A stretch of 64,000 bases of DNA from Choristoneura fumiferana (lineage: Eukaryota; Arthropoda; Insecta; Lepidoptera; Tortricidae): the NCBI RefSeq assembly GCF_025370935.1, contig NC_133472.1, forward strand, positions 21,415,805 through 21,479,804, in the 5' to 3' direction. The position numbers and the translations under genes are program-made. This document shows, piece after piece, positions 1-11,302 of the stretch (positions within the stretch are counted from its first letter, which is position 1; each line of letters begins with the position of its first letter). The notes beneath the pieces are model-generated. The model was given only the letters and a program-made list of their open reading frames with translations, did not search any database and was not told the DNA's origin.

Positions 1-113
1 AAATGAAATTCGTAATATGCCGTCCCTCACTCTCGTATTAAATAGTATGTTAGATAAGAGAGACGGAACGAGACGAACCGATTTTAGAATTTCGTAGTAG
101 TCCCGCAATACTA
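1..113. repeat. Snap-back MITE, truncated by window edge
   Basis: The segment begins with a GAAATTCG-type arm and ends with ATTTCGTAGTAGTCCCGC, the complementary terminus of a family whose full copies start GGGCTACTACGAAA. Further copies lie at 389-506, 631-747, 17175-17294, 36415-36555, 39853-39976 and 42983-43240. No coding potential. Confidence 0.7.
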
Positions 114-134
114 GATTATCAGTGCCATTATACT

Positions 135-215
135 ACGAATAAATAATAAGTCTTTACGGACGGCATCACATTTAACCGTCAGTTAACACTAATCAGTAGA
201 TGGTGAAACAGCCCC
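135..215. repeat. Half copy of the GGGGCTGTTTCACC MITE
   Basis: Only the right arm is present, ending GGTGAAACAGCCCC followed by TAA. Full 137-142 bp copies are at 20649-20789, 27357-27497, 33019-33155 and 34679-34820. Confidence 0.75.
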
Positions 216-388
216 TAAGACTTGTTATTTATTCGTAGCCATTATATTTGTATTTATAATCAATAAGACTACTAGGAAATTCGAAAATCGAAGTTCGTAT
301 CTTACCGTCCGTACCGTAAGCGACGACGTGGCGTGGCGTCGCGTTTCTGCGTATGTTTCCGCCCTTATGGCGGGGACATATATACCAG

Positions 389-506
389 CAGGGCTACTAC
401 GAAACTCGAAATTCGAAGTTCGTATCGTGCCGTCTCTCTCGCTCTCGTATTAAATAGTGTAAGTACCAGAGGAACCGCACGACACGAACTTCGAGTTTCG
501 TGCAGC
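389..506. repeat. Snap-back MITE (GGGCTACTACGAAA family)
   Basis: Inverted arms GGGCTACTACGAAACTCG and CGAGTTTCGTGCAGCC enclose a short loop. An 81-codon open frame across 333-578 is made of this repeat and is not a gene. A further partial arm is at about 270-320. Confidence 0.75.
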
Positions 507-630
507 CGAGCCAAGCTAACTGCAGAGAATAATATGGTAACACTGCCAAATGTAACGCATATTATGTACGTGATTTGACGTTAAAATACAGTGTTGCCAA
601 ATTATTCCATTGCAGACCTAGCTTGGCCAG

Positions 631-747
631 CAGGGCTACTACGAAACTCGAAGTTCGTGTCGTGCGGTCCCTCTGACACTTATACCGTTTAATACAAAAG
701 CGAGAAGGACCGCACGACACGAACTTCGACTTTCGTAGTAGCCCTGC
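631..747. repeat. Snap-back MITE (GGGCTACTACGAAA family)
   Basis: Near-complete copy with terminal arms GGGCTACTACGAAACTCG and CTTTCGTAGTAGCCC, separated from the previous copy by about 120 bp. Confidence 0.8.
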
Positions 748-837
748 GGGTTACACTATTTACCGGCACAGATAATACCGACCTGATATTTCACGTACAC
801 GCCCATAAAAACTGACAAGTTAGTTTGTTATGTATTA

Positions 838-1012
838 TGTACTAGCTGTTTCCCGGGGCTTCGTCCCCGTTGTAATTTTTCTAAATTCTCTTCCATAAAA
901 ACCATCTCCTGACAATAACGAACACAACAAATAAAAAATTAGCGAAATCGCTCCAGCCGTTCCCGAGTTGTGCGCTTAGCAACACATTTTACGATTTATT
1001 TTTATTTATAGA
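838..1012. repeat. RTE/SINE-like dispersed repeat tail
   Basis: Begins ACTAGCTGTTTCCCGGGGCT and continues with a CCAGCCGTTCCCGAGTTGTG-like stretch, a pattern common to dispersed non-LTR-derived repeats in Lepidoptera. Assignment is from memory of the pattern only. The following 1013-1856 shows no recognisable feature. Confidence 0.5.
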
Positions 1013-1856
1013 AAAAAAAAAACAAGAAATTACGTCATGTATACGTACCGTGCATGTAATTCACACGTGATAATGTTGCGAGGATTGAAATTATAACCAC
1101 TTTTAGTAGGATTTTGGCTGAATAAGTCGTCAAATTTGCCGTGTCGCAACAGGACTTTCCGGTATTTACATTTCTTTGGACAGTAAAAAAAGTAGTGTTT
1201 TAAATTAAAGAGGGTATTTCAGATTAAATAAAGCACAAATCCGGTATCTTGACTCATTATGTTATCAACGTGACCATGACGTGACCACATTAAATAATTA
1301 TAAAAAAAACGGTTCGGTTTACTCTTGAACATAGTCTGGCTAATGAAAGATGAACTTGCAAAAACGCGTCAGTCAAAAAAATTGCAGATGGTATCACCAC
1401 AGAATAAGTAATAGTACAAGTACAGAAGCTTCTCTGCTCTGCCGTACAAGTGACGAATAGGCATAAGAATCGTGCCTACTTTATACTTCTCTGTATATCG
1501 CATGCCTATTGGTAAAAAAAGGTTAATACGAATATTTTTGAGAAAAAGTGAATCTTAAGAACCACAATTAATATAAAAGATATCTGTCGCACACCACTTT
1601 TGATTGTTTCACCCATGTTACAGCAGTAAATTTCCAAAAAACTATTTTAACACACAAAGGTACTAAACTTAACAAGTCACAGAATAGATAATAGTACAAG
1701 CTCAAATGTCTGTTTTCTTATACTCTTTGATCTGTTTGCCCATGACATTTGAATAATGTTGCTACTCAAATAATAGTTTGTGATTATTTAGATATTTTCT
1801 TAAAGATTAACCTATTAAGTAATAGATTTACATAACCATAACAAGCCGCCTTAACA

Positions 1857-4800
1857 ATGTTGAATTGTACTAAATCAATCTTCAATACTTTCGGGAAGCG
1901 ATTCATATCCACGATCAAGACAAAAAATGTAACACATTGTATTTTTGATATGGACGGACTTTTGTTAGGTAAGTTACTGTTGTTTGGTAACTTTTGGTTG
2001 TCAAGGTTAATGTACTTCTGGAAATTAAGCATATCAAGTGGTACATATTTCACTAACATTCCCAATATTTCGATGTTATAAGGGGTTTTACATCATCAAA
2101 AAAAGAGTCGTAATTATTAATTTCTGACATAGACCTAGTCTTTTGTTAAATGATTTTTAGCCGATATTAAATACACACATTTCCCTCAAAAAACCTGTAC
2201 CTGTGTATGTTCCGATGTGTATGTAACAAACAATACTGCCATCCTCTAGCTTCTTTAAAATGCTACTTCTTATAAATAAAACACTATTTCATTAAATTAT
2301 TTTTTGGGGTGGATATGTATAAACTTCTTCCTCTCATGCTCGTAAAGTTGTTATTTATGCTGAATCTAGGCAACATAAAATGACTTTTTATGCTCTAGTG
2401 CATAAAGTAAAATCTTCGTCTAAGACCAAGGTAATCAGGTGTCAACAGCCACAAACAAAAGAGTTTCTATATATTTTTTTAATAATTTTTATTTGATGTA
2501 AAACTTTTTTGGTTTTACATAAAATAAAAATTATTAAAATAATAAATCAAGAAAACTAAAAATTAATGATTATATAGCAATGCATGAAAAATAAAAGGAA
2601 CATAGTAAGAGAAAATTTGTTTCCACTGTTAATATTTCATTTCCTCTCAATTAGTGAAAAGCAGTGTGAATCTCGAATGTTAAAATCATTTTCCCCTCAA
2701 GGTGTCCATCCACCCTCGCCATACCTGTAAAATGGGTGCGCCAAAGTTGGCATAATTTTTCAACCCCGATTATTGGAACTCCGAAAATGTTTGTCATACA
2801 ATTTTCTGTCATAATACTCACTATTAATACTTAGTCACTATTACTACCGATCATAACTCCGAAACATTTAAAACCATAATGGCAGTTGTCATAAATATCT
2901 CTTGTATTCCTTTTTTTTGTCATACTTTTTTTAAGCATATTGTTTTGTGCTCATTAACCTTCATTATCATATATTTTTAAAGCAGACTTATTTGTAGCTA
3001 TAAACTTCACTGTCATACAGTTTATGGCCTGTGTTGCTTTCGTTTAGTGAAAAAAAAAATGTGATAAAATAAGTATTTCGATAACAACGCTATCAATGGG
3101 CGAAGCAATTACCATCTGTTAGATGTTATTACTGCAGACATTATTTAACCACAATAGATGTAAGTAACAAAGAAACAACAATGCGTCACCAAATCAATTT
3201 TATATGAATTTTACCCTCAATCGTCTTATAAGTTTTCGTAGATGTCAGAAATGTAGGTTAGGTTAAGTTAAAACTGCAACCCCCTCAAAACCATACTGCT
3301 ACCAGTAAAGTGGTTAGGTTAGGTTAGAACTGCAACCCCTACAGAACCAAACTACTGCCATTAATATAGGTTAGGTTAGGTTAGAACTGCGACCACTACA
3401 GAACCAAACTGCCACCAGTAAAGTAGGATAATCACAATTTAAGTAAATAATCTCATCAATATCATCATCTGGGCCTATTTATATTTGTTTATTTCTCCTC
3501 CATATTGATAATAATATATAAAAACTTTCACTCCAGTTCCAACATCGTATTAACGTTAAATAAACGTAAAAAAAACTGTATCGATGTTTAAATGTTATGA
3601 TTAACAAGTTTATTGAATTTGATGATTATGAATGACAGAAATATGAAAACCAGCGTTATGAGTACAAACATATCTTAGTGACAACGTTATGAATTACGAT
3701 ATTCTGATAAGTGACAATTATGACCTCAGTTGATAGTAGTACAAATTTATGACAAATAAAATTATGAAGTTAAAAATTCGGAAGAGTGATGATTCTGGCT
3801 ACAAATCGGTAGCAGGAAAAAAAATCGGAGGATCGATTTTATGCGAGTCAATATGGACTCCTGTAAAATAGCTTGTTTTATGCTTTTTGTACAATCTACT
3901 ATTGTTTGAATTGCGAATTGCAATTGTGTTATTTTTTATTCAAGCAGTTAAAAGTCAATCAAACATGGGGAGTTGTTTTAACCCTTTCGTTTCGGCAAAG
4001 CTGTACACAAAATCTACCCAGTTTGCCAGGTTCATTGAAATGATATCAGCTCCTCAGTCATGTGGGCGAGTTAATTCATTCACAGAAATGATCCTCATAC
4101 GTCCGAAAGGCGACTAAACGCGGCCAGGTAAACACTTTTCATCACACTTGCTCATAAACAGTGTCGTAACATGCAGGCTACGTGGTTGCAACCCCCCAAA
4201 TAAAACACTCGACCTTTGTTCTTTTCATGAAACCCAAAGTCGGTAAATGAGTCATTGCCCATACTGATACTGCTGCGCGCGCTGCGCTGCACGACCTGCA
4301 GGAGGACCTCACGCACGCACTCCAGGCACAGCTGCGGACTGAGAGGGCGGCGGGGTGCTTGCGCTGCCAAGAGCGCAGCCAGCGGTATTGGCAATTTTTG
4401 TAAAAATATTAGTTTTTCTTTGACAAATATACATTTTTACTCGCAAATGTGATGAAAAACTATATATGCCGCACGGGCGGAACAAATTACGAACATCGAC
4501 TTATTAAAGCCCTCAGTCTTCAACTTCTGGCTTCTAATAGACTCTCGTTCGTAATTCCTTATTTACCGCCCTAAGACACAAATTACTATTGCAGAGCCGG
4601 TTGATGAGATAACTCGTTATGTAGCTAATATTGTCGAAATGATACTATAGCAACTAGGTATGACTGGAGGCCCTTGAGTAGGTACGCGACGCAATGTGTC
4701 CAGGTACGGAAGTAATTGACGATTGCCCTAATCCAGGATGTAGTGACAAAAATTTGAAAATTTGCAAACGAGTATACTTGATTGGCAGTTGTTTTTCAAC

Positions 4801-7800
4801 CTGTGCCTGACCTGACCCCCCAGGGGGTCGCGAAGCCTCTTTATCCGGGTCGCCGAGCCCCTATTATTGCTGGGAAAACTACTTCAGTAAAAAAAAAAAA
4901 GTTCAAAAATATATATTAAGAAAATGTTACCTTTAACTCATCATTGAAAAAAAACAAGGGGTAGGGGGGTCGGGAAATATTTCTTCATACTAAAGGGATT
5001 GTGTCATGAAAAAGGTTGAAAAACACTGTGCTACCGGATCTGAGAGCTTATCGTACAACACTAGTTCTCCATCAGCTGGGCTGAAAGGGTTAATAGCCTA
5101 CTATCTATAGTCTGCAGCTTTTTCATATTTCTGCAGGAATTGCACACTATCTAGGGTACAAATAGCAGGCTATTCTTCGCTACTCAATGGTTTATTGGGC
5201 CGTTTCTGTATGCTGAACGAACATACAAACGAACACACATAACCCATTGTTATCATAATTTGATTGCTTAGTAGCGACATCTCTTGTCTGGGTGAGCGGT
5301 TGGTTCCGAAAGAGTGTGACGTCTCTCGATGAGAGCGGAACATAGATGTCGCTAGTGCTGCTGCATAAGTAGCATAGTAGAAATAAGCAACCTGAGATAT
5401 GTATGCATAGGAAAAATTCGTGTCTAGATTCCTGTCCAGCGGTGGTGTAGGGGTTATAGCACGCAGCACGGATTGCTGAGGACCTGGGTTCGATTCCCAG
5501 CGCTGGTCTCTTTCTCTGGTTTTTCTGTGCATCCATGTCTCAGTTTGTATTTTCGATATGGTTTCACGGGATACCCGTAAAAGTAACAAATTTGGAGTTG
5601 AAATAAAAAATACAAAAAAGACTCCAAAGAACCAATCATAATTTGATTGCTTAGTAGCGACATCTCTTGTCTGGGTGAGCGGTTGGTTCCGAAAGAGTGT
5701 GTCGTCTCTCGATGAGAGCGGAACCTAGATGTCGCTAGTGCTGCTGCATAAGTAGCGAGGTAGAAATAAGCAACCTGAGATATGTATGCATAGGAAAAAT
5801 TTGTGTCTAGATTCCTGTCCAGCGGTGGTGTAGGGGTTATAGCACGCAGCACGGATTGCTGAGGACCTGGGTTCGATTCCCAGCGCTGGTCTCTTTTTCT
5901 GGTTTTTCTGTGCATCCATATCTCAGTTTGTATTTTCGATATGGTTTCACGGGATACCCGTAAAAGTAACAAATTTGGAGTTGAAATAAAAAATACAAAA
6001 AAAGACTCCAAAAAACCAATCATACTATATACTACCCGATTCTTGTTGAACCACATTACAAAATTGAAGATTACTCAAGGAAGTGATCTTTTTGGTGAAA
6101 TGTCATATTTTGGACATCTGGTATAGGGGGAATGTGATAAACAGGTAAAGTAGTATTTTGAAAAATGTGGTATTATAGGCAGGAGCGAAATATTTCAATT
6201 TTATCAAAAACAAAAGTATAAAAATCAGGCAATAGCAGAGCCCTGCTTCTAAGTAATATAATAAATAAAGGCAGTGTGGTGTCATTTTATATTGGTTGAT
6301 TAGGACTCACTCTTTTTTTTATGTTTTTAAATTAATATAAGTATTTTATTTTTTGTTGTAGCCGCAATACTTAATAACACATGTATAAATTTCAGCAGAA
6401 TAATCTATTGCTGTTCTCAGTAGACAGCCCTGTGAAAAACAGATGGACAATGTAGCAACATAAATAGGGTTAAATATGTTATGAAACAATAAAAAGTAAT
6501 TGATTATTATTGTGAATTCAAAAAAAGCCTAATTATGAATTAATTGTTGAATACTTACTTTTCAAATCGATTTTTTGGACATATGAAAAAAGTTGAGACA
6601 TGTTGAATATTTTAGTGATTCTTATATGATACTTAAACCTAATAGCACAGGTAAAATAAGACAGTTTGGCGGCAAAACAAGTACATCAATAAAACTTTGT
6701 TTATAACTTTTATCTTGGCACTAGAAATGAGGATCTGCCGAGTCGTACCAAAATTGTTAATGTTAAAATGCCAATGTTAAAAAAATGCAAATTTTACGAA
6801 CTAAGTGAGTGAGGTGTCATTTTTTATGTAATTTTTTGCGCTGAATCGAATGAGACCATAACCATGAGTCCAGACTCATAGGATCAATATTTTGCGAGAT
6901 ATGAAGGGTTTTTGTTGAAAACCGAGAACAGTCTAAAAATCACTTAAGTACCAACAATAGTTTCTCAAGATGTGGATGTGATTGATGGTAATACTGATTG
7001 TTCTCAGTGATCCCGAGAAGCCTATATTGTTGCTTTAACCCAAAATTGGTCGAGTTAAAATAAAAATATTTAGTTTATTATGTTTTCAACAAACACAAGA
7101 CAAACAACCTGGTATGGTATGGGCTCATTCAATTCAGCTCAAAAAAATGCATACAAAATGATACCTCACTTCCAGGGGGAATGGCCAGCAGGGAGGGAGG
7201 GAGTTAAAAAAAAAGCAAATTTTACGTACTCTGCGTGTTAGGTGTCATTGTCTATGTAATTTTTTGCGCTGAATCGAATGACCATACCCATACTTATAGG
7301 ATTAATCTTTTGCAAGATGTAGGTTTAAAAAAAACGGTCTAGTGCGAGTCCCACTCGTACTTGATGGGCTCGGTATCTCACTAGAATGTTTTAAAAATAG
7401 TTCACTCATATGTTTTTGTTAAAAAATCTTATACAAGCATCTTTTGCTGACTGTACTAAATTTGAGTTGAAAGTTTCCACCCGAACAAACAGTTAAATTC
7501 CCACCTATACCCCCTGGAAATGAGTTATCATTTTCTATGTATTTTTGTGCGCTGAATCGAATGAGACCATACCCATACTCATAGGATCAATATTTTGCGA
7601 GATATGAAGGATGTTTGTTGAAAACATACAAAAACTCGACCAATTTTGGGTTTAAGCGGTTTAAGCAACAATATAGGCTTCTCAGGATCACTGAGAGCAA
7701 ACAGTGTTACCATCACATCCACATCTTGAGAAACTATTGTTGGTAACTGATTTTTAGACTGTTCTATGTTTTCAATAAAAACCCTTCATATCTCGCAAAA

Positions 7801-9318
7801 TATTAAACCCATGAGTATGGGTATAGTCTCATTCGATTCAGCGCAAAAAATTACATCGAAAATTAAACGTGTAAAATTTGCATTTGTCAAACGTTGGCCC
7901 CTGCCCATACCCCCTGGCCTGAGAAAGGGTAGGACGTCTAAATTTTGGTAGAACTCGGAAGATCCTCATTTCTAGTGCCAAGATAAAAGTTATAAACAAA
8001 GTTTCATTGATGTATACATATTTGACCGCCAAAATATGCAATTTTTCCCGTACTATAAAATCTTCAAAATAAGTTCCTTAATGTTTCATCATCAATAAGT
8101 GACATTATTCAAATTCAAATCATTTGTTCAGTAAATAGGCCGCAATGGGCACTTTTACGCGTCATTTTTTTTAAATACCAGCGCTTTCGGAAATACCATC
8201 ATTGCCAAGAAGAATGCGCCGCAAGAAACTTGGCAGAAATCAAAAAGTATTTTTTTTATAAAATAATTACAAAGAAAGTACATAAAAACTATAGTATAAA
8301 ATTAAAGAAAAAATTAAATAAAAAGAACAATAATAATACAAGGATATATGGGGTCCTTTAGTTACAAAACTAAAAATAAATATGTAACTATGTTCAGTGG
8401 AAGTGTAGAACGCTTCCACCATCATGACTTAAAAAAAAATGATTCTGAAATATACATTTAAGGTGAGAATTCGGGTGAATTATGAAAAACATTTTTATTT
8501 CAGATACTGAATTGGTTTACAAGAAGATGGTCACTCAGTTATGTGCAAGTCATGGGCATAAATATACAGATGAGCTCATGATGAAGGTACTTGGGGGAAC
8601 CGAACAACGCTTGTCAGAGATCTTGTGTAAGGAATTAAATCTTCCAGTTTCTCCAGAGGAGTTCAGGAATCAACTACTAGAACTGGGAGACACTATGCTT
8701 GCCGGCACTCCTTTATTAGATGGTAATAGAGTAATTAATAGCAATTGTTTTTTTTTTATAAATTCTTTATGTATATTCTCTCTGTCATAAAGACATTATT
8801 TAAATAATTTATTTTTTTGTTTCTACAGGAGCAGCAAGATTAATTAAACACTTGCACGAAACTAAAGTCTCGTTTGCATTAGCTACCTCCTCCAGTGAAA
8901 GGTCTGTTGTTACAAAAGTGGCTGCTCATAAAGATTTATTCAATCTATTTCACCACATGGTAATGGGAAGTAGTGACCCTGAAGTCAAATATGGAAAGCC
9001 AAATCCAGACATATTCCTTGTAGCTGCTGCGAGATTTCCAGATAAACCACATCCATCAAAGGTAATTTGGATTAAACAATGGACTCAAATCTGTAGTACA
9101 AAACGAAGAAGTAAGCTCATTATTTTTTCATTTTATTTTAGTGTTTGGTCTTTGAAGACTCGCCACATGGTGTCACAGCGGGAATATCTGCTGGGATGCA
9201 AGTAGTCATGGTACCAGACCCTCATTTAGACAAGGCATTGACTAAACACGCAACTATAGTGCTACCATCATTATCCGAATTCAAGCCAGAATTGTTTGGT
9301 TTACCACCTATGCAGTAG
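1857..9318 (+). CDS. PUDP: HAD-like phosphatase, PUDP/GS1-like (4 exons)
   Basis: Predicted 246-residue haloacid-dehalogenase hydrolase, closest in character to pseudouridine-5'-phosphatase (PUDP/HDHD1) and insect GS1-like, which dephosphorylate small phospho-metabolites. Exons: 1857-1968, 8504-8722, 8829-9061, 9142-9318; all introns are GT-AG and phases join (1, 1, 0). HAD motif I is DMDGLLLDTE (nucleophile D31, acid D33) and is split by intron 1. Motif II is LATSSS (about 128-133). The motif III lysine lies in YGKPNPD (K167). Motif IV is VFEDSPHG (E193, D194). The first 25 residues (basic, Ser/Thr-rich, no acid) could be a mitochondrial presequence, but this is not certain. Intron 1 is 6.5 kb and full of mobile DNA. 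Family assignment is firm; the substrate is inferred. Confidence 0.93.
2290..2730. repeat. Dispersed repeat shared with 30440-30930
   Basis: Phrases such as CATGCTCGTAAA, TTTATGCTCTAGT, AAAATCTTCGTCTAAG, AATCAGGTGTCAA and TTTCCCCTC...CACCCTCGCC recur in the same style at 30440-30930 inside the DCUN1D1 intron. No open frame. Lies in intron 1 of the HAD gene. Confidence 0.6.
2750..3790. repeat. Degenerate-phrase element with TTAGG-type tandem array
   Basis: The left part repeats the word GTCATA (TTTGTCATAC, TTCTGTCATAAT, GTTGTCATAAAT) and the right part repeats its complement TTATGA (ATTATGACC, TTTATGACA, AATTATGAAG), so the ends are loosely complementary. The middle (3250-3425) holds three imperfect copies of a roughly 60-bp unit, each with GGTTAGGTTAG and ACTGC(A/G)ACC. 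Class not assigned. Confidence 0.55.
3978..5093. mobile_element. 1.1 kb TTAA-bounded non-autonomous element
   Basis: Both ends read TTAACCCTTTC inward (right end ...GAAAGGGTTAA), the target-site and terminal pattern of piggyBac-type elements. No transposase is encoded. A composite of two small fold-back elements (4136-4571), also found at 37139-37611, is nested inside. Confidence 0.65.
4136..4571. repeat. Pair of adjacent fold-back elements (copy A)
   Basis: Part 1 (about 4136-4457) has inverted ends TTTTCATCACACTTGC and GCAAATGTGATGAAAA. Part 2 (about 4470-4571) has GGGCGGAACAAATTACGAAC and GTTCGTAATTCCTTATTTAC. The same two parts occur side by side, in the opposite orientation, at 37139-37611. 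Confidence 0.65.
5255..6022 (+). repeat. Tandemly duplicated tRNA-headed SINE (383-bp period)
   Basis: Two nearly identical 383-bp units. Each has a 71-nt tRNA-like head (5436-5506 and 5819-5889) with complementary ends CCAGCG/CGCTGG, a T-arm CTGGG-TTCGATT-CCCAG and a B-box GGTTCGATTCC, followed by an AT-rich tail. Each head is preceded by a fold-back starting TAGCGACATCTC and ending AGATGTCGCTA. The open frames on the - strand here are by-products of the duplication. The tRNA-like parts are SINE heads rather than functional tRNA genes. Confidence 0.75.
6640..8060. mobile_element. 1.4 kb fold-back element in HAD intron 1
   Basis: Left arm (about 6640-7070) and right arm (about 7615-8060) are inverted copies: for example ACTTTTATCTTGGCACTAGA near 6706 against TCTAGTGCCAAGATAAAAGT near 7971, and TTTCTCAAGATGTGGATGTG near 6961 against its complement near 7722. 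A motif GCGCTGAATCGAATGA recurs inside (near 6838, 7266, 7549; inverted near 7833). No coding frame. Confidence 0.75.
8105..8480 (+). repeat. LINE-like 3' tail repeat, forward copy
   Basis: Starts TTCAAATTCAAATCATTTG and contains GGCCGCAATGGGCACTTTTA, AGCGCTTTCGG and CATTGCCAAGAAGAATGCGC. A reverse copy lies at 9925-10225 and a third, forward and partial, at 60575-60700. It ends just before HAD exon 2. Confidence 0.7.
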
Positions 9319-9355
9319 GTACTTAACAAATGCGTAGGTACTCGTATAAACTCAA

Positions 9356-9361
9356 AATAAA
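9356..9361 (+). terminator. Polyadenylation signal of the HAD gene
   Basis: AATAAA 38 bp after the stop codon. A second AATAAA at 9378-9383 is where the following fold-back begins. Confidence 0.6.
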
Positions 9362-9378
9362 AACTGATATTTATCATA

Positions 9379-9496
9379 ATAAATAAGTGATCACTTTTAT
9401 ACCTTGTCACTTTAACGTCGTGTTTGGAAAGCCATACGAAATTGTTTACCTACCGATTGAAAGCGACAAGGTACAAAAGTGATCACTTATTTATGA
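9379..9496. repeat. Fold-back element in the HAD 3' UTR
   Basis: Arms AATAAGTGATCACTTTTATA (left) and AAAAGTGATCACTTATTTAT (right) with GACAAGGTAC/ATACCTTGTC inside; about 116 bp. It overlaps the second AATAAA of the upstream gene. Confidence 0.7.
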
Positions 9497-9704
9497 CGTT
9501 GATTGTACATATAGCATGAATAAAGACCTCATGACAATGTCATTTTTGGGATCGTTTTGCAGAACAGGGGCGCTATTCCGAAGTTCGTATTGTACCATCT
9601 CTCTCACTCTGCGGATCGGTACGATTTGAACTTTGTGGTATAAGGCCAGATCTAATCCAGACCCGAGAGACACCGCGGGTAAAGGCCGTAAAGGCTAGTA
9701 GCTC

Positions 9705-9810
9705 ATAAAGCAGCGTTTCCACCTATAATGTGCGAATATGTGTTGCGAAGAATGTGTTTTTCATGAACCAATAGAAACTCTTCATTTAAACATCCTCGCA
9801 CAGGTACCAT
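9705..9810. repeat. Half copy of the AGCAGCGTTTCCACC MITE
   Basis: AAGCAGCGTTTCCACC followed by AACCAATAGAAACTCTTCAT matches the left half of the complete element at 15487-15684. Confidence 0.7.
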
Positions 9811-9924
9811 GCCTTCGGTACCGCTCTGCCTTCAGAGCATGACATGAGTGCGTGTGAGCTAACTTTGGGGGCGGCAGACGTGAGCTTGCCTTCGAAATCC
9901 AAAAGCTTAATGGTTACTTGACCT

Positions 9925-10225
9925 GAAATGTATATTTCAGAATTAAATTATTATTATTTTTAATTTATGACGGTGGAAGCATTCTACACTTCCACTGAAC
10001 GTAGATATAGTTAGTGTTTAGTTTTTAATTGTATACTGTTTTTAACTGTACTACTGTTCTAAGTATTTTATTTGTAATTATTTTATTATGAAAAAATTAC
10101 TTTCTGCCAAGTTTCTTACGGCGCATTCTTCTTGGCAATGATGGTCTTTCCGAAAGCGCTGGTAGTTTAAAAAATGACGTGTAAAAGTGCCCATTGCGGC
10201 CTATTTACTGAATAAATGATTTGAA
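9925..10225 (-). repeat. LINE-like 3' tail repeat, reverse copy
   Basis: Reverse complement of the family at 8105-8480, ending CAAATTCAAATTC-like sequence on the opposite strand. With that copy it brackets HAD exons 2-4 in inverted orientation. Confidence 0.7.
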
Positions 10226-10626
10226 TTTGAATTTGATATACAGTGCCAAACAAACTCGGCCGTCTAGACAGAGCAACGATGAGGTGCGGTGCGGGGGAGA
10301 GCGGCGTGGCCCCGCGGGCGCCCCGTCCACTCCGACGTACAGTGCGCGATGGTACTGCCTGCGAAGGGTGTCGTAATTTGTCATGAATAAAATTTAATAA
10401 TTGTTCCAACACAGGAGTGGCCAGTTAATTAGAAATGCGTTGTACATGTGAAGTATACGGCTGTATGTCAGAATGTATGTTCGTTTGTATGTTAGAATGA
10501 GAATCAGCTATATTATTAAATTCAATTACAGAAAATTAAAATCATCATCAAGAAATGCTGTAAATATTTGTCGGTTCAGCATCTTTAAAAAATAAATAAA
10601 CTAGAGATTTAACTTGCGTTTTTAAC

Positions 10627-10707
10627 CCCCGACAAAAAGAGGGGTGTTATAAGTTTGACCGCTGTGTGTCAGTTTGTCTGTATGTCTGTCTGTCTGCCTG
10701 TGTGTGC

Positions 10708-10752
<45 letters not shown>

Positions 10753-10907
10753 GCACCGTAGCTCTTATACGGGTGGACCGATTTGTATGCGATTTTTAAA
10801 ATTGAAAGCAGGTTTTCTAGCGATTGTTTTTAGACATGTTTTATCAAAATCGGTTCAGCCGTTGAACTTTGAAGTGACAAAGTCGGGGGTTTTTCAACTT
10901 TTTGTTG
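10627..10907. repeat. Dispersed repeat with (GT)n microsatellite
   Basis: AACCCCCGACAAAAAGAGGG start, a (TGTC)n/(GT)n run at about 10675-10750, then ATACGGGTGGACCGATTTG and AATCGGTTCAGCCGTTGAAC. This is a familiar non-coding lepidopteran repeat. The 85-codon frame through it is repeat-derived. A GGTTAGGTTAGGTT run follows at 10905-10918. The stretch 10920-11300 shows nothing else. Confidence 0.6.
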
Positions 10908-11302
10908 GTTAGGTTAGGTTATATTCACTCACTTCAACTCGCCGCGAAGAGTTTAAGTATATTAGATCGCAAAAGTAATATTTTATTATAACTGACTACA
11001 TTTACTAGGCATTAATGAATGCAGGTACTTATGTTCCCACATTAATTTATACATAAGTACCTTATTAGTCTGAGGAACGTACTTGCATATTACTTTTTTG
11101 TGACAACCCTGATACATTTCCAGTGTCTAGCCGATTGTCGGCATTTCGCGCGCAGACAAAAAACTTTGTCCACTGTACATTTTCTTACACTGTGCCTCTA
11201 GTATGAAGTCGAATTACTGCCTATATTACTTGTATTGTGCCAAAAACATTAATAACTAAAACAGTAATTAAACTGATTTTGAACTTTTTCCATCGACAAA
11301 TT

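Noticed and set aside
3250..3425. Former telomere or chromosome-fusion point
   Set aside because: TTAGG runs are only 2-3 units long, embedded in 60-bp repeats with other sequence, and recur inside a separate TIR-bounded element.
5436..5889. Possible functional tRNA genes at the two SINE heads
   Set aside because: Duplicated with identical SINE flanks and tails, without a credible conserved tRNA sequence; better read as SINE heads.
5170..6056. - strand frames of 114-200 codons (RKRPALGIEPRSSAIRAA and similar)
   Set aside because: They run through the tandem SINE and its tRNA-like head, a well-known source of false proteins in insect genomes.
10655..10912. 85-codon frame with Cys-Val repeats
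   Set aside because: Derived from the (TGTC)n/(GT)n microsatellite within a dispersed repeat.
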